Shown piece after piece: positions 29,628-37,902 of a stretch of 43,819 nt of DNA. This DNA is from an uncultured cyanobacterium (GTDB lineage Bacteria; Cyanobacteriota; Cyanobacteriia; Cyanobacteriales; FACHB-T130). Made by a program: the position numbers and the translations under genes. The stretch is from the NCBI GenBank assembly GCA_936920195.1, contig CAKZHE010000083.1, forward strand, positions 1-43,819, given 5' to 3'. The notes under the pieces are model-generated. The model was given only the letters and a program-made list of their open reading frames with translations. It did no database searches and was not told the DNA's origin. How positions within the stretch are numbered: the first letter of the stretch is position 1; each line of letters starts with the position of its first letter.

Positions 29628-29780
29628 GGCACAATTGAATGCTTAGAGTTACCTGGTGGCAAAGATCCGCTTTTGGGAGTAATTCCTTTAGAAGCGTTGG
29701 GATTAGAAATAGATTTGCAAAATCAAGTTTTGAAACCTTTGCCTATTAGCCCCACAGAGACATATTTGACAATTCTATAA
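29628..29780 (+). pseudogene. 3' relic of a clan AA (retropepsin-like) aspartic protease
   Basis: Fifty residues remain: GTIECLELPGGKDPLLGVIP, then LEALGLEIDLQNQVL and a tail PISPTETYLTIL. This is the C-terminal pattern of cyanobacterial clan AA proteases of about 120 residues, with the LLGxxPLE motif. The first half with the catalytic Asp-Thr-Gly is missing, and the reading frame runs upstream into the AGGACTTAC repeat and the prohibitin tail. So it is a decayed fragment, not a working gene. Confidence 0.6.
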
Positions 29781-29827
29781 TCATCCAAACCGTAGTTATT
29801 CTTGGAGTAGGTGCGATTTGGTTAATA

Positions 29828-29954
29828 AAGTAGGTGGTCAGAATTAAAGTAGAAAATAACAGGACGTTTGTAGTTGGGCTTTAGCCCTAATCCGGAGGGC
29901 TAAAGCCCAACTACAAACTTTTGCATATAGTCGTTTATTTATGACCACCTACTT
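29828..29954. repeat. 127-bp fold-back element with nested perfect hairpin
   Basis: Outer ends AAGTAGGTGGTCA (29828-29840) and TGACCACCTACTT (29942-29954) are a perfect 13-bp inverted repeat. Inside, 29866-29888 and 29896-29918 form a perfect 23-bp stem (GTTTGTAGTTGGGCTTTAGC and its inverse) with a 7-nt loop. No protein is coded. It looks like a short non-autonomous element and could act as a terminator for the minus-strand gene that ends 16 nt away. Confidence 0.65.
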
Positions 29955-29970
29955 ATTTGGTTGTGGGGTT

Positions 29971-30384
29971 CTATATTGGTTTTACCATATCTCCAAGTTC
30001 GGGATTTTCAAAAGGAACCATTTCAGGCGAAGATTCTACTATCTCTTGTTCTGGCCAATTATTTGCGAATGGTACACCACGCAGTGGCGTTTTAATACTT
30101 CTGCTTGTATTTCTCTTTTTATCTGATTCAATGGTAGACATTTTAGGTTGTATGTGTGTAACTACACCTGTACCTTTGACTATTTCTAAGTAGCCCAAAG
30201 ATTCACCAGTATCTAGATCTTTAATGTCTTCATCACTCAAAGTATAAATCAGGATCTTCATGCCTGTTCTGATACCGTGTTCTTCCCCCCTATTAATCAC
30301 AATTTGACAGTTATTAATTATTTTAACAACTTTGGCAGGGAATACTGGGCTGGTTAAATTGTTTTTGGCTTCTACACTATTCAT
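29971..30384 (-). CDS. Unknown protein with FlgT-C-like beta domain
   Basis: A 137-residue protein without a signal peptide or membrane segment. Residues about 15-80 read like the small beta domain seen at the C terminus of FlgT: AKVVKIINNCQIVINRGEEH, GIRTGMKILIYTL, DLDTGESLGYLEIVKGTGVV. The resemblance is in pattern (V-N-x-G-x-x-x-G-(I/V)-x-x-G then D-x-x-(T)-G-E-x-L-G) and I cannot confirm homology by eye. The second half is polar and probably disordered. Its ATG starts 1 nt after the stop of the upstream gene (TAA A ATG), so the two are co-translated partners. Confidence 0.7.
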   Translation of the reverse strand: MNSVEAKNNLTSPVFPAKVVKIINNCQIVINRGEEHGIRTGMKILIYTLSDEDIKDLDTGESLGYLEIVKGTGVVTHIQPKMSTIESDKKRNTSRSIKTPLRGVPFANNWPEQEIVESSPEMVPFENPELGDMVKPI

Positions 30385-30385
30385 T

Positions 30386-31030
30386 TTAAGTTTCCTTCGC
30401 TAGAACAAACTGAATCCAATTTTTAGTAATTCCTGGCTTTACCAATATTTTAGCTATTTCTTCAGTATTTTGGTTTCTTACTTTTTGCCATATATCTTGA
30501 TACTCATCTTCTATTTTAAGTATTTTAGCTTGAATTAATCCATTATATTGAATGTTATTAACTTCTCCTATCCCTATACAAGCCTCGAATTCATCATGCC
30601 AAATATAATAAAAAGATACAAAGCTACCTATAGCAAGTAAATCAGATCTTTCAAGTAATAAAATAAATTCTGATCCTTTTGGTTTTTGAATTACAGAGAG
30701 TATTTTAGGCGTTAAGCGATGTTTTAATTTTTCTTGAATTTCTAGGTTTTCTTTTTTTATACGTTCGTTTTCATCTGTAGTTTTGTTGACTTCCTCAAAA
30801 TTTTTCCAGGCTGAATGAGATAAAGTCCCGATTAACAGCCAGAATAAGGCAAAGATAATTATAATAACTATAATTATCGCAAATATTGAAACCTCTATTT
30901 TGGCAGTATTGGGAATTATCCAAAGTATAACAGATAATCCTGCTGTCAATATAAAGCTTAAAAAACTCAGCAGCGGACCACTAACTGCGTTGAAACTATC
31001 CCATAAATTACCCCAAAAAGTTTTTTTCAT
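30386..31030 (-). CDS. Unknown membrane-anchored coiled-coil protein
   Basis: A 214-residue protein. Two membrane helices lie at about 14-38 (GPLLSFLSFILTAGLSVILWI) and 46-68 (VSIFAIIIVIIIIFALFWLLI), then a coiled coil (about 75-105, VNKTTDENERIKKENLEIQE), then a soluble domain of about 105 residues. The soluble part has IGSFVSFYYIW and IGIGEVNNIQYNGLIQAKIL, reminiscent of the beta domain of its partner. No known family was recognised. Local A+T content is higher than in the flanking genes, which may point to later acquisition. Confidence 0.7.
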   Translation of the reverse strand: MKKTFWGNLWDSFNAVSGPLLSFLSFILTAGLSVILWIIPNTAKIEVSIFAIIIVIIIIFALFWLLIGTLSHSAWKNFEEVNKTTDENERIKKENLEIQEKLKHRLTPKILSVIQKPKGSEFILLLERSDLLAIGSFVSFYYIWHDEFEACIGIGEVNNIQYNGLIQAKILKIEDEYQDIWQKVRNQNTEEIAKILVKPGITKNWIQFVLAKET

Positions 31031-31117
31031 TTTGTGTTTAAATGAATGATAGCGATCGCATCTCTATAATCGCAGGCGAAACCCAACTAAGGTGAGCCTG
31101 AGTTTCGCCATTTCTCA

Positions 31118-31261
31118 TCAACTTACTTCGGCTAAAATTAGTTCGGGTTGCGGAATAGTTGTTGATGCTGTTGCTACTACTTCATCGGGAGAAAATTCTA
31201 TAGAAACGTTTTCAATTGCATCGTCATGGTGGCAATTGATCAAACTGAAGTTTTCACTCAT
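31118..31261 (-). CDS. Small acidic ORF, uncertain
   Basis: A 47-codon frame from ATG at 31261 to TGA at 31118. It encodes MSENFSLINCHHDDAIENVS and then an acidic tail ending ELILAEVS. GAGAGAAAG precedes the start by about 5 nt. It is too short for a firm call, and no family is recognised. It lies downstream of chlH after the hairpin repeat and may use the same transcript. Confidence 0.35.
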   Translation of the reverse strand: MSENFSLINCHHDDAIENVSIEFSPDEVVATASTTIPQPELILAEVS

Positions 31262-31288
31262 GGTACTTTCTCTCTATTTTGACTAAAT

Positions 31289-31347
31289 GCAGAGACGTTC
31301 CACCGCAGAGACGTTCCACCGCAGAGACGTTCCAGCGGAACGTCTCT
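31289..31347 (-). terminator. Three 16-bp tandem repeats ending in a perfect hairpin, after chlH
   Basis: GCAGAGACGTTCCACC is repeated at 31289-31304, 31305-31320 and, with one change, 31321-31336. The last copy forms AGAGACGTTCC (31323-31333), a 3-nt loop and GGAACGTCTCT (31337-31347), a perfect 11-bp stem. It lies 14 nt after the chlH stop on the minus strand. It has no clear T tract, so termination is likely but not certain. Confidence 0.6.
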
Positions 31348-31360
31348 ACTATTTTGCCAT

Positions 31361-34300
31361 TTATTCCACGCCTTCAATTCTGTCTTCAACTTCCTGGTAT
31401 AAATCGCGCAGCATTTGCAAATTGCTCTCGCTGGTTTCCCAGTAACCTCGTCCATTCACTTCCAACAGCGTCGAAACCACCTTGCGGAAAGAATGCGGAT
31501 TCAGGTTCATCAACCGCTGCCGCATCGCCTCATCTTGGATAAAGGTGGCATTGGTATCCTCATAAATCCAATTGTCCACCGCTCCCGCCGTCGCACTCCA
31601 CCCCATCGTATTCACCAACCGCTTGGAGAGTTCCCGCACCCCCTCATATCCATGACTCAGCATCCCCTCATACCATTTCGGATTCAGCAACTTTGTCCGC
31701 GCATCCAGTCGCACAGTTTCCGATAAAGTCCGCACCTGAGCATTCGCCGTAGTCGTGTCGGCAATGTAACTAGCCGGAGTCTTGCCATCCCCCCGCAACT
31801 TCGCTACTACCTTAGTCGGATCGGAGTCGAAATAATGGCTGACATCGGTCAAACTAATCTCAGCCGAATCCAGATTTTGGAACGTAACTTCCGCAGTTTT
31901 CAAAGTCGTTTCAAACAACTTTCGCGACTGTTCCATCGTCCCCGGATTGTCGGAACTGAAGGCAAAAGATTTGCGACTCAGGTACATATCTTGTAACTCC
32001 GATTCGCTTTCCCAAGTGCTATTTTCCACCGCCAAATTGACATTAGAAGAATAGGAACCAGAAGCATTGGAGAACACCCGCGTCGCCGCTTGCCGCAAAT
32101 TAATCCCCATCTCCGCTGCCTGTTCCAGCGCGTGTTTGCGGATAAAGTTCATTTCCAATGGTTCCTCCGCCTCCGCCGCCATCTTCACCGCTTGGTCGAG
32201 CAAATTCATCTGATTGATAAACAAATCTCGGAACACTCCCGAACAATTAATCACCACATCAATCCGAGGTCTACCCAATTCTTCCAAAGGAATCAACAGC
32301 AATTTATTCACTCGCCCCAAGGCATCCGGCACGGGTTTAACCCCCACCATCCACATAATTTGCGCTAGCGATTCCCCATAGGTTTTGATGTTGTCCGTTC
32401 CCCACAGCACGCAGGCAATAGTTTCCGGATACTTGCCATTATCCGCCACTTGGCGAGCAATCAATCGGTCTACAATTACCTTCGCAGACTTCACCGCCGC
32501 CGTGGTCGGAATTGATTGCGGATCGAGGGCATGAATGTTTTTACCTGTAGGCAAAACATCGGGATTCCGAATCGGATCGCCACCCGGACCAGGAATAATA
32601 TATTCCCCTTCCAATCCTTTAATCAAAGCCCCCAATTCATTGTCCGCACAAACCTGTTTTAAACAGAACTCCAAATACTCAAATAAAGGCTTGATTGGCT
32701 CCGGATCAACTTTGGGATAACCCGCCTCGTGCAGCGCCGCAATCCAAGGTTCCTTCTTGCCCATATTGAAGAAATTGAGCTTAGAAACCAGCGAAACTCG
32801 CCCCTCTGCATCAGTCTTTTCCTTCACCAAAGCCGCCACAGCAGCGCGACTTGCCAAAGTAATTTCCTGCAACAACTGCACATCCGCTAAATGACCGCGA
32901 TCGCTCCCCGCATAAATCTCTTCAATCTTCCGCCCCAAACTATTCGCAATAATTCTGGGCAAACTGACAATGTTTTCCTCTTCCCGGTCCAGATTGCTAA
33001 TATTAACCAGCGTGGCGATCGCTTCCTCTGCTGTCGGTGGTTTGCCAATTACGTGCAACCCACAGGGCAGCAACCGCGACTCAATCTCCATCAACTTCCC
33101 ATACACCAAGCCAATCAAATTATCCCGCTCCTCTGCCGACATATCCTTGGCATCCTTCTCCGGCAAAGCAATGTCCCTGTCCAAATTCACCAACCGACAC
33201 TTGTCCGCAATGCTATCCACAATCGGGATGCCCCGCCCCGTATCCTTCAAAGTTTGGTAAGAAGCAATTAGCTCGCTTAACTCCTTCAACCCCTTATACA
33301 ACCCCGCATTTTCCGCAGGCGGAGTCAAATAAGAAATCGTCTCTGCATAACCCCGCCGCTTCGCAATCGTCGCCTCGCTGGGATTATTCGCCGCATAGTA
33401 ATACAAATTCGGAATGCTGCCAATCAAATTATCGGGGTAACAATCCCCCGACATCCCCATTTGTTTCCCCGGCATAAACTCCAGCGAGCCATGCGTCCCA
33501 AAGTGCAGCACCGCATCCGCCCCCCAAACCCGCTCCAAATAGGTGTAATAGGCCGCAAACCCGTGGTGGGGACTGGCAGAACGAGAAAACAGCAACCGCA
33601 TCGGATCGCCTTCATACCCAAATGTCGGCTGCACCCCAATAAACACATTCCCGAAGTGCTTGCCATAAATCAACAGATTCTGTCCATCGCTGTTCAGATT
33701 TCCCGGTGGCGGTCCCCAATTTTCCTCCAACCGCTCGGAATAGGGAGTCAACTCCTCATACTCCTGCACCGACATCCGATAGGCAATATTCAACTCCGGA
33801 CTGGCGTACTGCGCTTGAGCATCGTGAATCACCTCCTGCATCAGTTGTTCTGCCGACTCTGGCAACTCCGGCAAATCATAGCCATTGTATTTCAGCGCCT
33901 TCATCACCTGGTAAATCGAACCAAACACATCCAAATAGGCCGCAGTTCCCACATTGCCCTTATCCGGCGGGAAACTAAACACCGTAATTGCCAACTTCTT
34001 TTGCAACTTCGGCTTGCGACGCAGATTTGCCCACTTCATCGCACGAGACGCGATCGCCTCAATCCGATCTTGCAGCGCGATCGCCTTCCCCGTCGTCCCA
34101 TCCCGTCCTGATAAAATAATCGGTTCAATCGCCCCATCCAACTCCGGAATCGCAATTTGCAGCGCCACCTGAATCGGGTGCAATCCCAAATCGCTGTCTT
34201 CCCACTCCTCCGTAGTTTGGAACACAATCGGCAGCGCCACCATATAGGGACGATTCAGCCGCTGCAACGCCTCAATCGCCTTGGGATGATCCTGCCGCGC

Positions 34301-35347
34301 CGGACCCCCCACCAGCGCAAAACCTGTCAGCGACACCACCGCATCCACAATCGTGATATGGCTTTTGCCTGCATGGTCAAAAAAGTACGCCTCAATCGGT
34401 TTAGAAAAATCCAAACCCCCCGCAAACACCGGAATCACCCGCGCTCCCATCGACTCCAATTCCTGCACCATTGCCACATAGTGAGCATCATCCCCCGTCA
34501 CCAAGTGCGTCCGTTGCAAAACCAAGCCAATACAGGGAGCCAAAGGATCTTTCAAATCTGCGGAAATATCCCCACGGCTGTTGAACCAGTTTAGATATTC
34601 CTTGATATCCTCAAACATCAGCGGCGCGAGCGGATGCCAAATCCCCATATCCGGATACGTCACCGGCTCTTGGTATTGAATCGCCGCCGAATTCAGCATC
34701 AAGCCCTTGAACACATACCGATCTGCCAACATCAACAGGAAATTTTCCAGGTTTTCTGCCGAGCCACCCAACCAATATTGGAAACTCAGCATAAAGTTAC
34801 GGGCATCCTGCGCCTTCTCAATTGGCAGGTACTTCAGCACCTTGGGCAGAGTTTGCAGCAACTTCAGCATCCCATCTTGGAACGAACCACCGGACTTTTC
34901 CTTCCGCTTCCGCATAAAGTCGCCAATGGCGCTCTTGGACTGTCCCAGTTGTGCCAACGAGAAACTGCCCATTTTGTTGAGGCGCATCACCTGGGGCATC
35001 GAGGGAAATACTACCGCCACGTCCAGGCGATCGCGGTAGGGTTCCACCGCCGTCACCAGTTTCTCGGCGAGATCTTCAATAAAGATTAGGGAAGCAATGA
35101 AAATATGGGCTTCAGCCAGCTCAGTTTTTAAATCTTCGTAATTTTCTGGGTCCCGGAGTTCTTCTAGCAAATATCCGCTAATTTCAATCGCTAGTTGGGG
35201 ATGGTTCTCATTAATTGAGCGGACAGCGGCGGAGAGGGCGCTTTGATATTGCGGTTCCAGGACGACATAGACCACCTTTAGTAGCGAGCGTCCCCGAATA
35301 TTATCTGGGGCGATGTGGCGAATGGTGGACTTGACGCGAGTAAACAT
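31361..35347 (-). CDS. chlH: Magnesium chelatase subunit H
   Basis: A 1328-residue protein, the usual length for ChlH. It binds protoporphyrin IX and, with the ChlI-ChlD ATPase, inserts Mg2+ at the branch point to chlorophyll. The N terminus reads [20 protein letters not shown]. Typical segments are the cobaltochelatase/CobN-like region with [20 protein letters not shown] (near residues 618-637) and the C-terminal [15 protein letters not shown]. No frameshift or stop is seen across the 4-kb frame. AGGAG stands 10 nt before the ATG. The soluble enzyme acts in the stroma-like cytoplasm, partly at membranes. The gene is alone, with an AT-rich upstream region shared divergently with the GNAT-like pair. 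Confidence 0.97.
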   Translation of the reverse strand: MFTRVKSTIRHIAPDNIRGRSLLKVVYVVLEPQYQSALSAAVRSINENHPQLAIEISGYLLEELRDPENYEDLKTELAEAHIFIASLIFIEDLAEKLVTAVEPYRDRLDVAVVFPSMPQVMRLNKMGSFSLAQLGQSKSAIGDFMRKRKEKSGGSFQDGMLKLLQTLPKVLKYLPIEKAQDARNFMLSFQYWLGGSAENLENFLLMLADRYVFKGLMLNSAAIQYQEPVTYPDMGIWHPLAPLMFEDIKEYLNWFNSRGDISADLKDPLAPCIGLVLQRTHLVTGDDAHYVAMVQELESMGARVIPVFAGGLDFSKPIEAYFFDHAGKSHITIVDAVVSLTGFALVGGPARQDHPKAIEALQRLNRPYMVALPIVFQTTEEWEDSDLGLHPIQVALQIAIPELDGAIEPIILSGRDGTTGKAIALQDRIEAIASRAMKWANLRRKPKLQKKLAITVFSFPPDKGNVGTAAYLDVFGSIYQVMKALKYNGYDLPELPESAEQLMQEVIHDAQAQYASPELNIAYRMSVQEYEELTPYSERLEENWGPPPGNLNSDGQNLLIYGKHFGNVFIGVQPTFGYEGDPMRLLFSRSASPHHGFAAYYTYLERVWGADAVLHFGTHGSLEFMPGKQMGMSGDCYPDNLIGSIPNLYYYAANNPSEATIAKRRGYAETISYLTPPAENAGLYKGLKELSELIASYQTLKDTGRGIPIVDSIADKCRLVNLDRDIALPEKDAKDMSAEERDNLIGLVYGKLMEIESRLLPCGLHVIGKPPTAEEAIATLVNISNLDREEENIVSLPRIIANSLGRKIEEIYAGSDRGHLADVQLLQEITLASRAAVAALVKEKTDAEGRVSLVSKLNFFNMGKKEPWIAALHEAGYPKVDPEPIKPLFEYLEFCLKQVCADNELGALIKGLEGEYIIPGPGGDPIRNPDVLPTGKNIHALDPQSIPTTAAVKSAKVIVDRLIARQVADNGKYPETIACVLWGTDNIKTYGESLAQIMWMVGVKPVPDALGRVNKLLLIPLEELGRPRIDVVINCSGVFRDLFINQMNLLDQAVKMAAEAEEPLEMNFIRKHALEQAAEMGINLRQAATRVFSNASGSYSSNVNLAVENSTWESESELQDMYLSRKSFAFSSDNPGTMEQSRKLFETTLKTAEVTFQNLDSAEISLTDVSHYFDSDPTKVVAKLRGDGKTPASYIADTTTANAQVRTLSETVRLDARTKLLNPKWYEGMLSHGYEGVRELSKRLVNTMGWSATAGAVDNWIYEDTNATFIQDEAMRQRLMNLNPHSFRKVVSTLLEVNGRGYWETSESNLQMLRDLYQEVEDRIEGVE

Positions 35348-35768
35348 AATGGTTGAACTCCTACGATGCGCGTTCTCTTCTACACAAGGATCGGCAGTCT
35401 CGATTGCAATTAGCTATGCTTGAGTGTTTTTACCAGAAAATGCCTGCCTTATGGACATTTTTCGTCGATCTGAAACAAATTGATATAAAAAATGCAATCT
35501 TTTTTTACATTTCTTGACAAAATTGCCATCTTTTGCTTAAATATTGGCTTATAAAACTTTATGTATTGAAAATTTTCAGCCTAAGCTACTCCTAGCTACT
35601 GCTTTCCAGAGAGATGACACTGTGAAATAATCTCACTGCCTAACCAAAAATAAACTCTTAATTTATTACTTGGTTTTTATAGCTCTAAACCCATTTCTTG
35701 GAAAAGACTAAGCGCTTTTTCTTTGATATGCTGTAAGGCATCTGAGGAATGAAGGAGCAAAGCTTTAC
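35348..35768. promoter_or_regulatory. Divergent regulatory region between chlH and the GNAT-like pair
   Basis: No gene is seen in this AT-rich 421 bp. On the + strand TTGACA at 35514-35519 and TAAATA/TTAAAT at 35537-35543 are 17-18 bp apart, a good sigma-70 type promoter for the GNAT-like gene with a leader of about 220 nt. AAGGAG at 35752-35757 is the ribosome site of that gene. The chlH promoter should lie on the opposite strand; I could not pick it out. Confidence 0.4.
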
Positions 35769-36422
35769 ATGATATTAGCTAATTTTCCTAATCAACAATC
35801 CCCTGAACAGGTAAACTTAGTGAAGTGTCGCCAAGAACTCCCAGCACTCGATATTCAGTTGAACTACCCTATTCAGCTTCTTCAAGTCCAAAACCAACAG
35901 GTAGTAGATGCCATCCTGACTGAGGTGACTGATAAGCACCTTGAGGATGCCAAAACTCTTTGGGAACCGCTGCTGGGAGGGAGTGGTGAAGATGATGAGT
36001 ATTGGAACTGGGTAAATAAAAGTCGTCGAGCGAAGTTGCTACCAGGAGATGAGTTGTATGCTATTGAGTGCGAGGGTATTACTCAAGGGTTGATGATGCT
36101 TGATGTCTTGAAAAAACGCTGTCAGATCGAATTTCAATTGCGGCGGCGGTTGGTATATATTAGTGCTTTAGCGACTGCCCCGTGGAACCGACCTGCGATC
36201 GCCAACCCTCCAATCTATAAAGGAGTTGGCGGTAATCTGGTGGATTTTGCGATTGCCCGGAGCCAAGAACTAGGTTATCAAGGCAGAATAGGGTTACACG
36301 CCCTTTCCGGTGCGTTAGGCTTTTACAGAAAGCTTAGAATTGGACTATTAGATTGCGGTTTCGATCCTGAAGAGCCAGATCGCCTTGTGTACTTCGAGAC
36401 TTTACGGATAGATGAAATATGA
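35769..36422 (+). CDS. GNAT-like acetyltransferase-fold protein
   Basis: A 217-residue protein. The C-terminal half resembles a GNAT fold: a strand LVYISALATAP, a loop followed by YKGVGGNLVDFAIARSQELG in place of the acetyl-CoA binding turn, a strand GRIGLHALSG, and ALGFYRKLRIGLLDCGFDPE near the end, as in (A)xxFYxxxGF of GNAT enzymes. The N-terminal 100 residues look unrelated to GNATs and include YWNWVNKSRRAKLLPGDEL. A strong AAGGAG supports the start. Its stop overlaps the next start by ATGA, so the two are translationally coupled. The family call is tentative; substrate unknown. Confidence 0.6.
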   Translation: MILANFPNQQSPEQVNLVKCRQELPALDIQLNYPIQLLQVQNQQVVDAILTEVTDKHLEDAKTLWEPLLGGSGEDDEYWNWVNKSRRAKLLPGDELYAIECEGITQGLMMLDVLKKRCQIEFQLRRRLVYISALATAPWNRPAIANPPIYKGVGGNLVDFAIARSQELGYQGRIGLHALSGALGFYRKLRIGLLDCGFDPEEPDRLVYFETLRIDEI

Positions 36423-37090
36423 CTCAATCACTTCCGGCTCAGTCGAAATCCGTACCATCAGATGTTGATCGCCATCAACGTCTGATGGAACTGATTGAAG
36501 CAGAAGATGGTGCTAATGGAGAAGTTGGTTGCGGACGAGATTGGGGAAACAGGCTTTCTAGCTATTTGAGTACCCGGGGAATTGCTCTTGAGGATGAAAA
36601 ACTGAAAAGTCTGTTGCGAAAACATTTAGGACAAGTTCTCAGGGAGCCAGATTTTGATTCAATTGCTACTCAGATTCAGCGTCAGATTGAATATTTGGTA
36701 GTTCAAGGTACTAACAACTCCTTGAGTAGTGACTCTCCTTTAGCAAAAGTAGCAGAATATATTCCTACAGAAGAACTTAAAAATTTATTTCAGTCACAAA
36801 TCGCCGATTTTTGCGATCAAAATAGCTTAGAAAAATTGATTCAGGTTAGTCACCAAATTATCCACAAGGCGCTGCTCCAACCCCGACACACTTGGCCTCA
36901 ACCAATTTGGGTGCTGAGAAGTGAAAGACAAATTTATATCGCTCAGGCCGCCGGAATTGAAGAGGCGATCGCCAAAGTCAAAACTCAGTATCGCCAAGAA
37001 ACAGGAAAATTGGTGGTTATTAAAGTTGGAGGTATTCTAGCCCCAGATCAAGTTATCTGTATCTCAGAATTCATGCCCATAAATTACTGA
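36419..37090 (+). CDS. Unknown protein, partner of the GNAT-like protein
   Basis: A 223-residue soluble protein that I do not recognise. It has a polar N terminus, a helical middle part (ILVVQGTNNSLSS region, LAKVAEYIPTEELKNLFQSQ, SLEKLIQVSHQIIHKAL) and a C-terminal beta-rich part (QIYIAQAAGIEEAIAKVK, LVVIKVGGILAPDQVI). No catalytic motif stands out. It overlaps the GNAT-like gene by 4 nt (ATGA at 36419-36422), so the two proteins are probably made in fixed ratio and may bind one another. Confidence 0.65.
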   Translation: MTQSLPAQSKSVPSDVDRHQRLMELIEAEDGANGEVGCGRDWGNRLSSYLSTRGIALEDEKLKSLLRKHLGQVLREPDFDSIATQIQRQIEYLVVQGTNNSLSSDSPLAKVAEYIPTEELKNLFQSQIADFCDQNSLEKLIQVSHQIIHKALLQPRHTWPQPIWVLRSERQIYIAQAAGIEEAIAKVKTQYRQETGKLVVIKVGGILAPDQVICISEFMPINY

Positions 37091-37124
37091 GTTGTTACGC
37101 TCGATCTGGACAATTAAAATATAC

Positions 37125-37748
37125 CTACTCCAATGGAGTTGCTGAACCCTCTGCCTCTAATATCATTAGCGGCAGAATCTGTTCCACTTGCCAGCCTGGA
37201 AGCGTAAAATTTTGAGATATTTTCTCAGAAGTATATGCCTCTGCTGCTGCAAACTCTGATTCTTTGACCAATAGGACTCGCGCTACACTCAAGGGAACCT
37301 GTAAAAATAAATTACTAGCCAAAAATGCTCCAGCGGCTAAGAACAGTCCCAGGATACGCCACTGAGGTAAAAATGCTGCTGTGGTAGCTACCACAGGGGC
37401 AGCAAAATAAATTTGCCACAGTACCCAAAATAAGAACACTGCCGCTACAACTGCGACAATCTGATTGCTGGAGCTTTTAAATAAAGTTAATATTTTTCGT
37501 TGGCGATCGCTCAATTTCTCTGGTTTAGCCGATACTGCCACAATGCTAAATATACAGAACGGTCGGAATAATTGCATCCACAGAATTGGAATAATTCCGA
37601 CAGTCGCGACTAATAAAATTTCTAGCCATACAGGTAACAAAGGATCGCCCACTGCTAGTCCCAGCCAAGTAATTTCCAAAAAGATCGGAAATGCTGCCAA
37701 ACCAGCGAAATGAATCCATAAAAAAGGTTCTGACCAGAAGGAGCGCAT
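37125..37748 (-). CDS. Conserved cyanobacterial membrane protein next to infB
   Basis: A 207-residue protein with about four membrane helices. It starts MRSFWSEPFLWIHFAGLAAF, the beginning of cyanobacterial proteins named low-complexity tail membrane protein that lie beside infB. Its tail here is short and acidic (ILEAEGSATPLE) and not low-complexity. The role is unknown. It follows infB on the same strand, 154 bp downstream, with repeats between them. Confidence 0.65.
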   Translation of the reverse strand: MRSFWSEPFLWIHFAGLAAFPIFLEITWLGLAVGDPLLPVWLEILLVATVGIIPILWMQLFRPFCIFSIVAVSAKPEKLSDRQRKILTLFKSSSNQIVAVVAAVFLFWVLWQIYFAAPVVATTAAFLPQWRILGLFLAAGAFLASNLFLQVPLSVARVLLVKESEFAAAEAYTSEKISQNFTLPGWQVEQILPLMILEAEGSATPLE

Positions 37749-37893
37749 AGTTGCGGGTGGTGGGGTGATGGGGTGGTGGGGTGATGGGGTGATGAGGTGG
37801 TGGGAGCAAAAACTTATTCCCTATTCCCTATTCCCTATTCCCTGTTCCCTATTCCCTATTCCCTGTTCCCTGTTCCCTATTCCCCACCCCCCA
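37749..37893. repeat. Two tandem repeat tracts between infB and the membrane gene
   Basis: 37755-37803 is built of GGTGGGG/GGTGATG units. 37816-37885 is built of about ten heptamers TTCCCTA or TTCCCTG, a cyanobacterial short tandem repeated repeat. No spacers, so it is not a CRISPR array. The sequence suggests slippage-prone DNA. Confidence 0.8.
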
Positions 37894-37902
37894 TTCATTC
37901 GC

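Noticed and set aside
33461-35089. Long + strand frames opposite chlH
   Set aside because: They are biased shadow frames, rich in His, Arg and Gln, with no ribosome sites or known domains, lying on a strongly coding gene.
37816-37885. Heptamer array that could be taken for CRISPR
   Set aside because: Units are directly adjacent without spacers.
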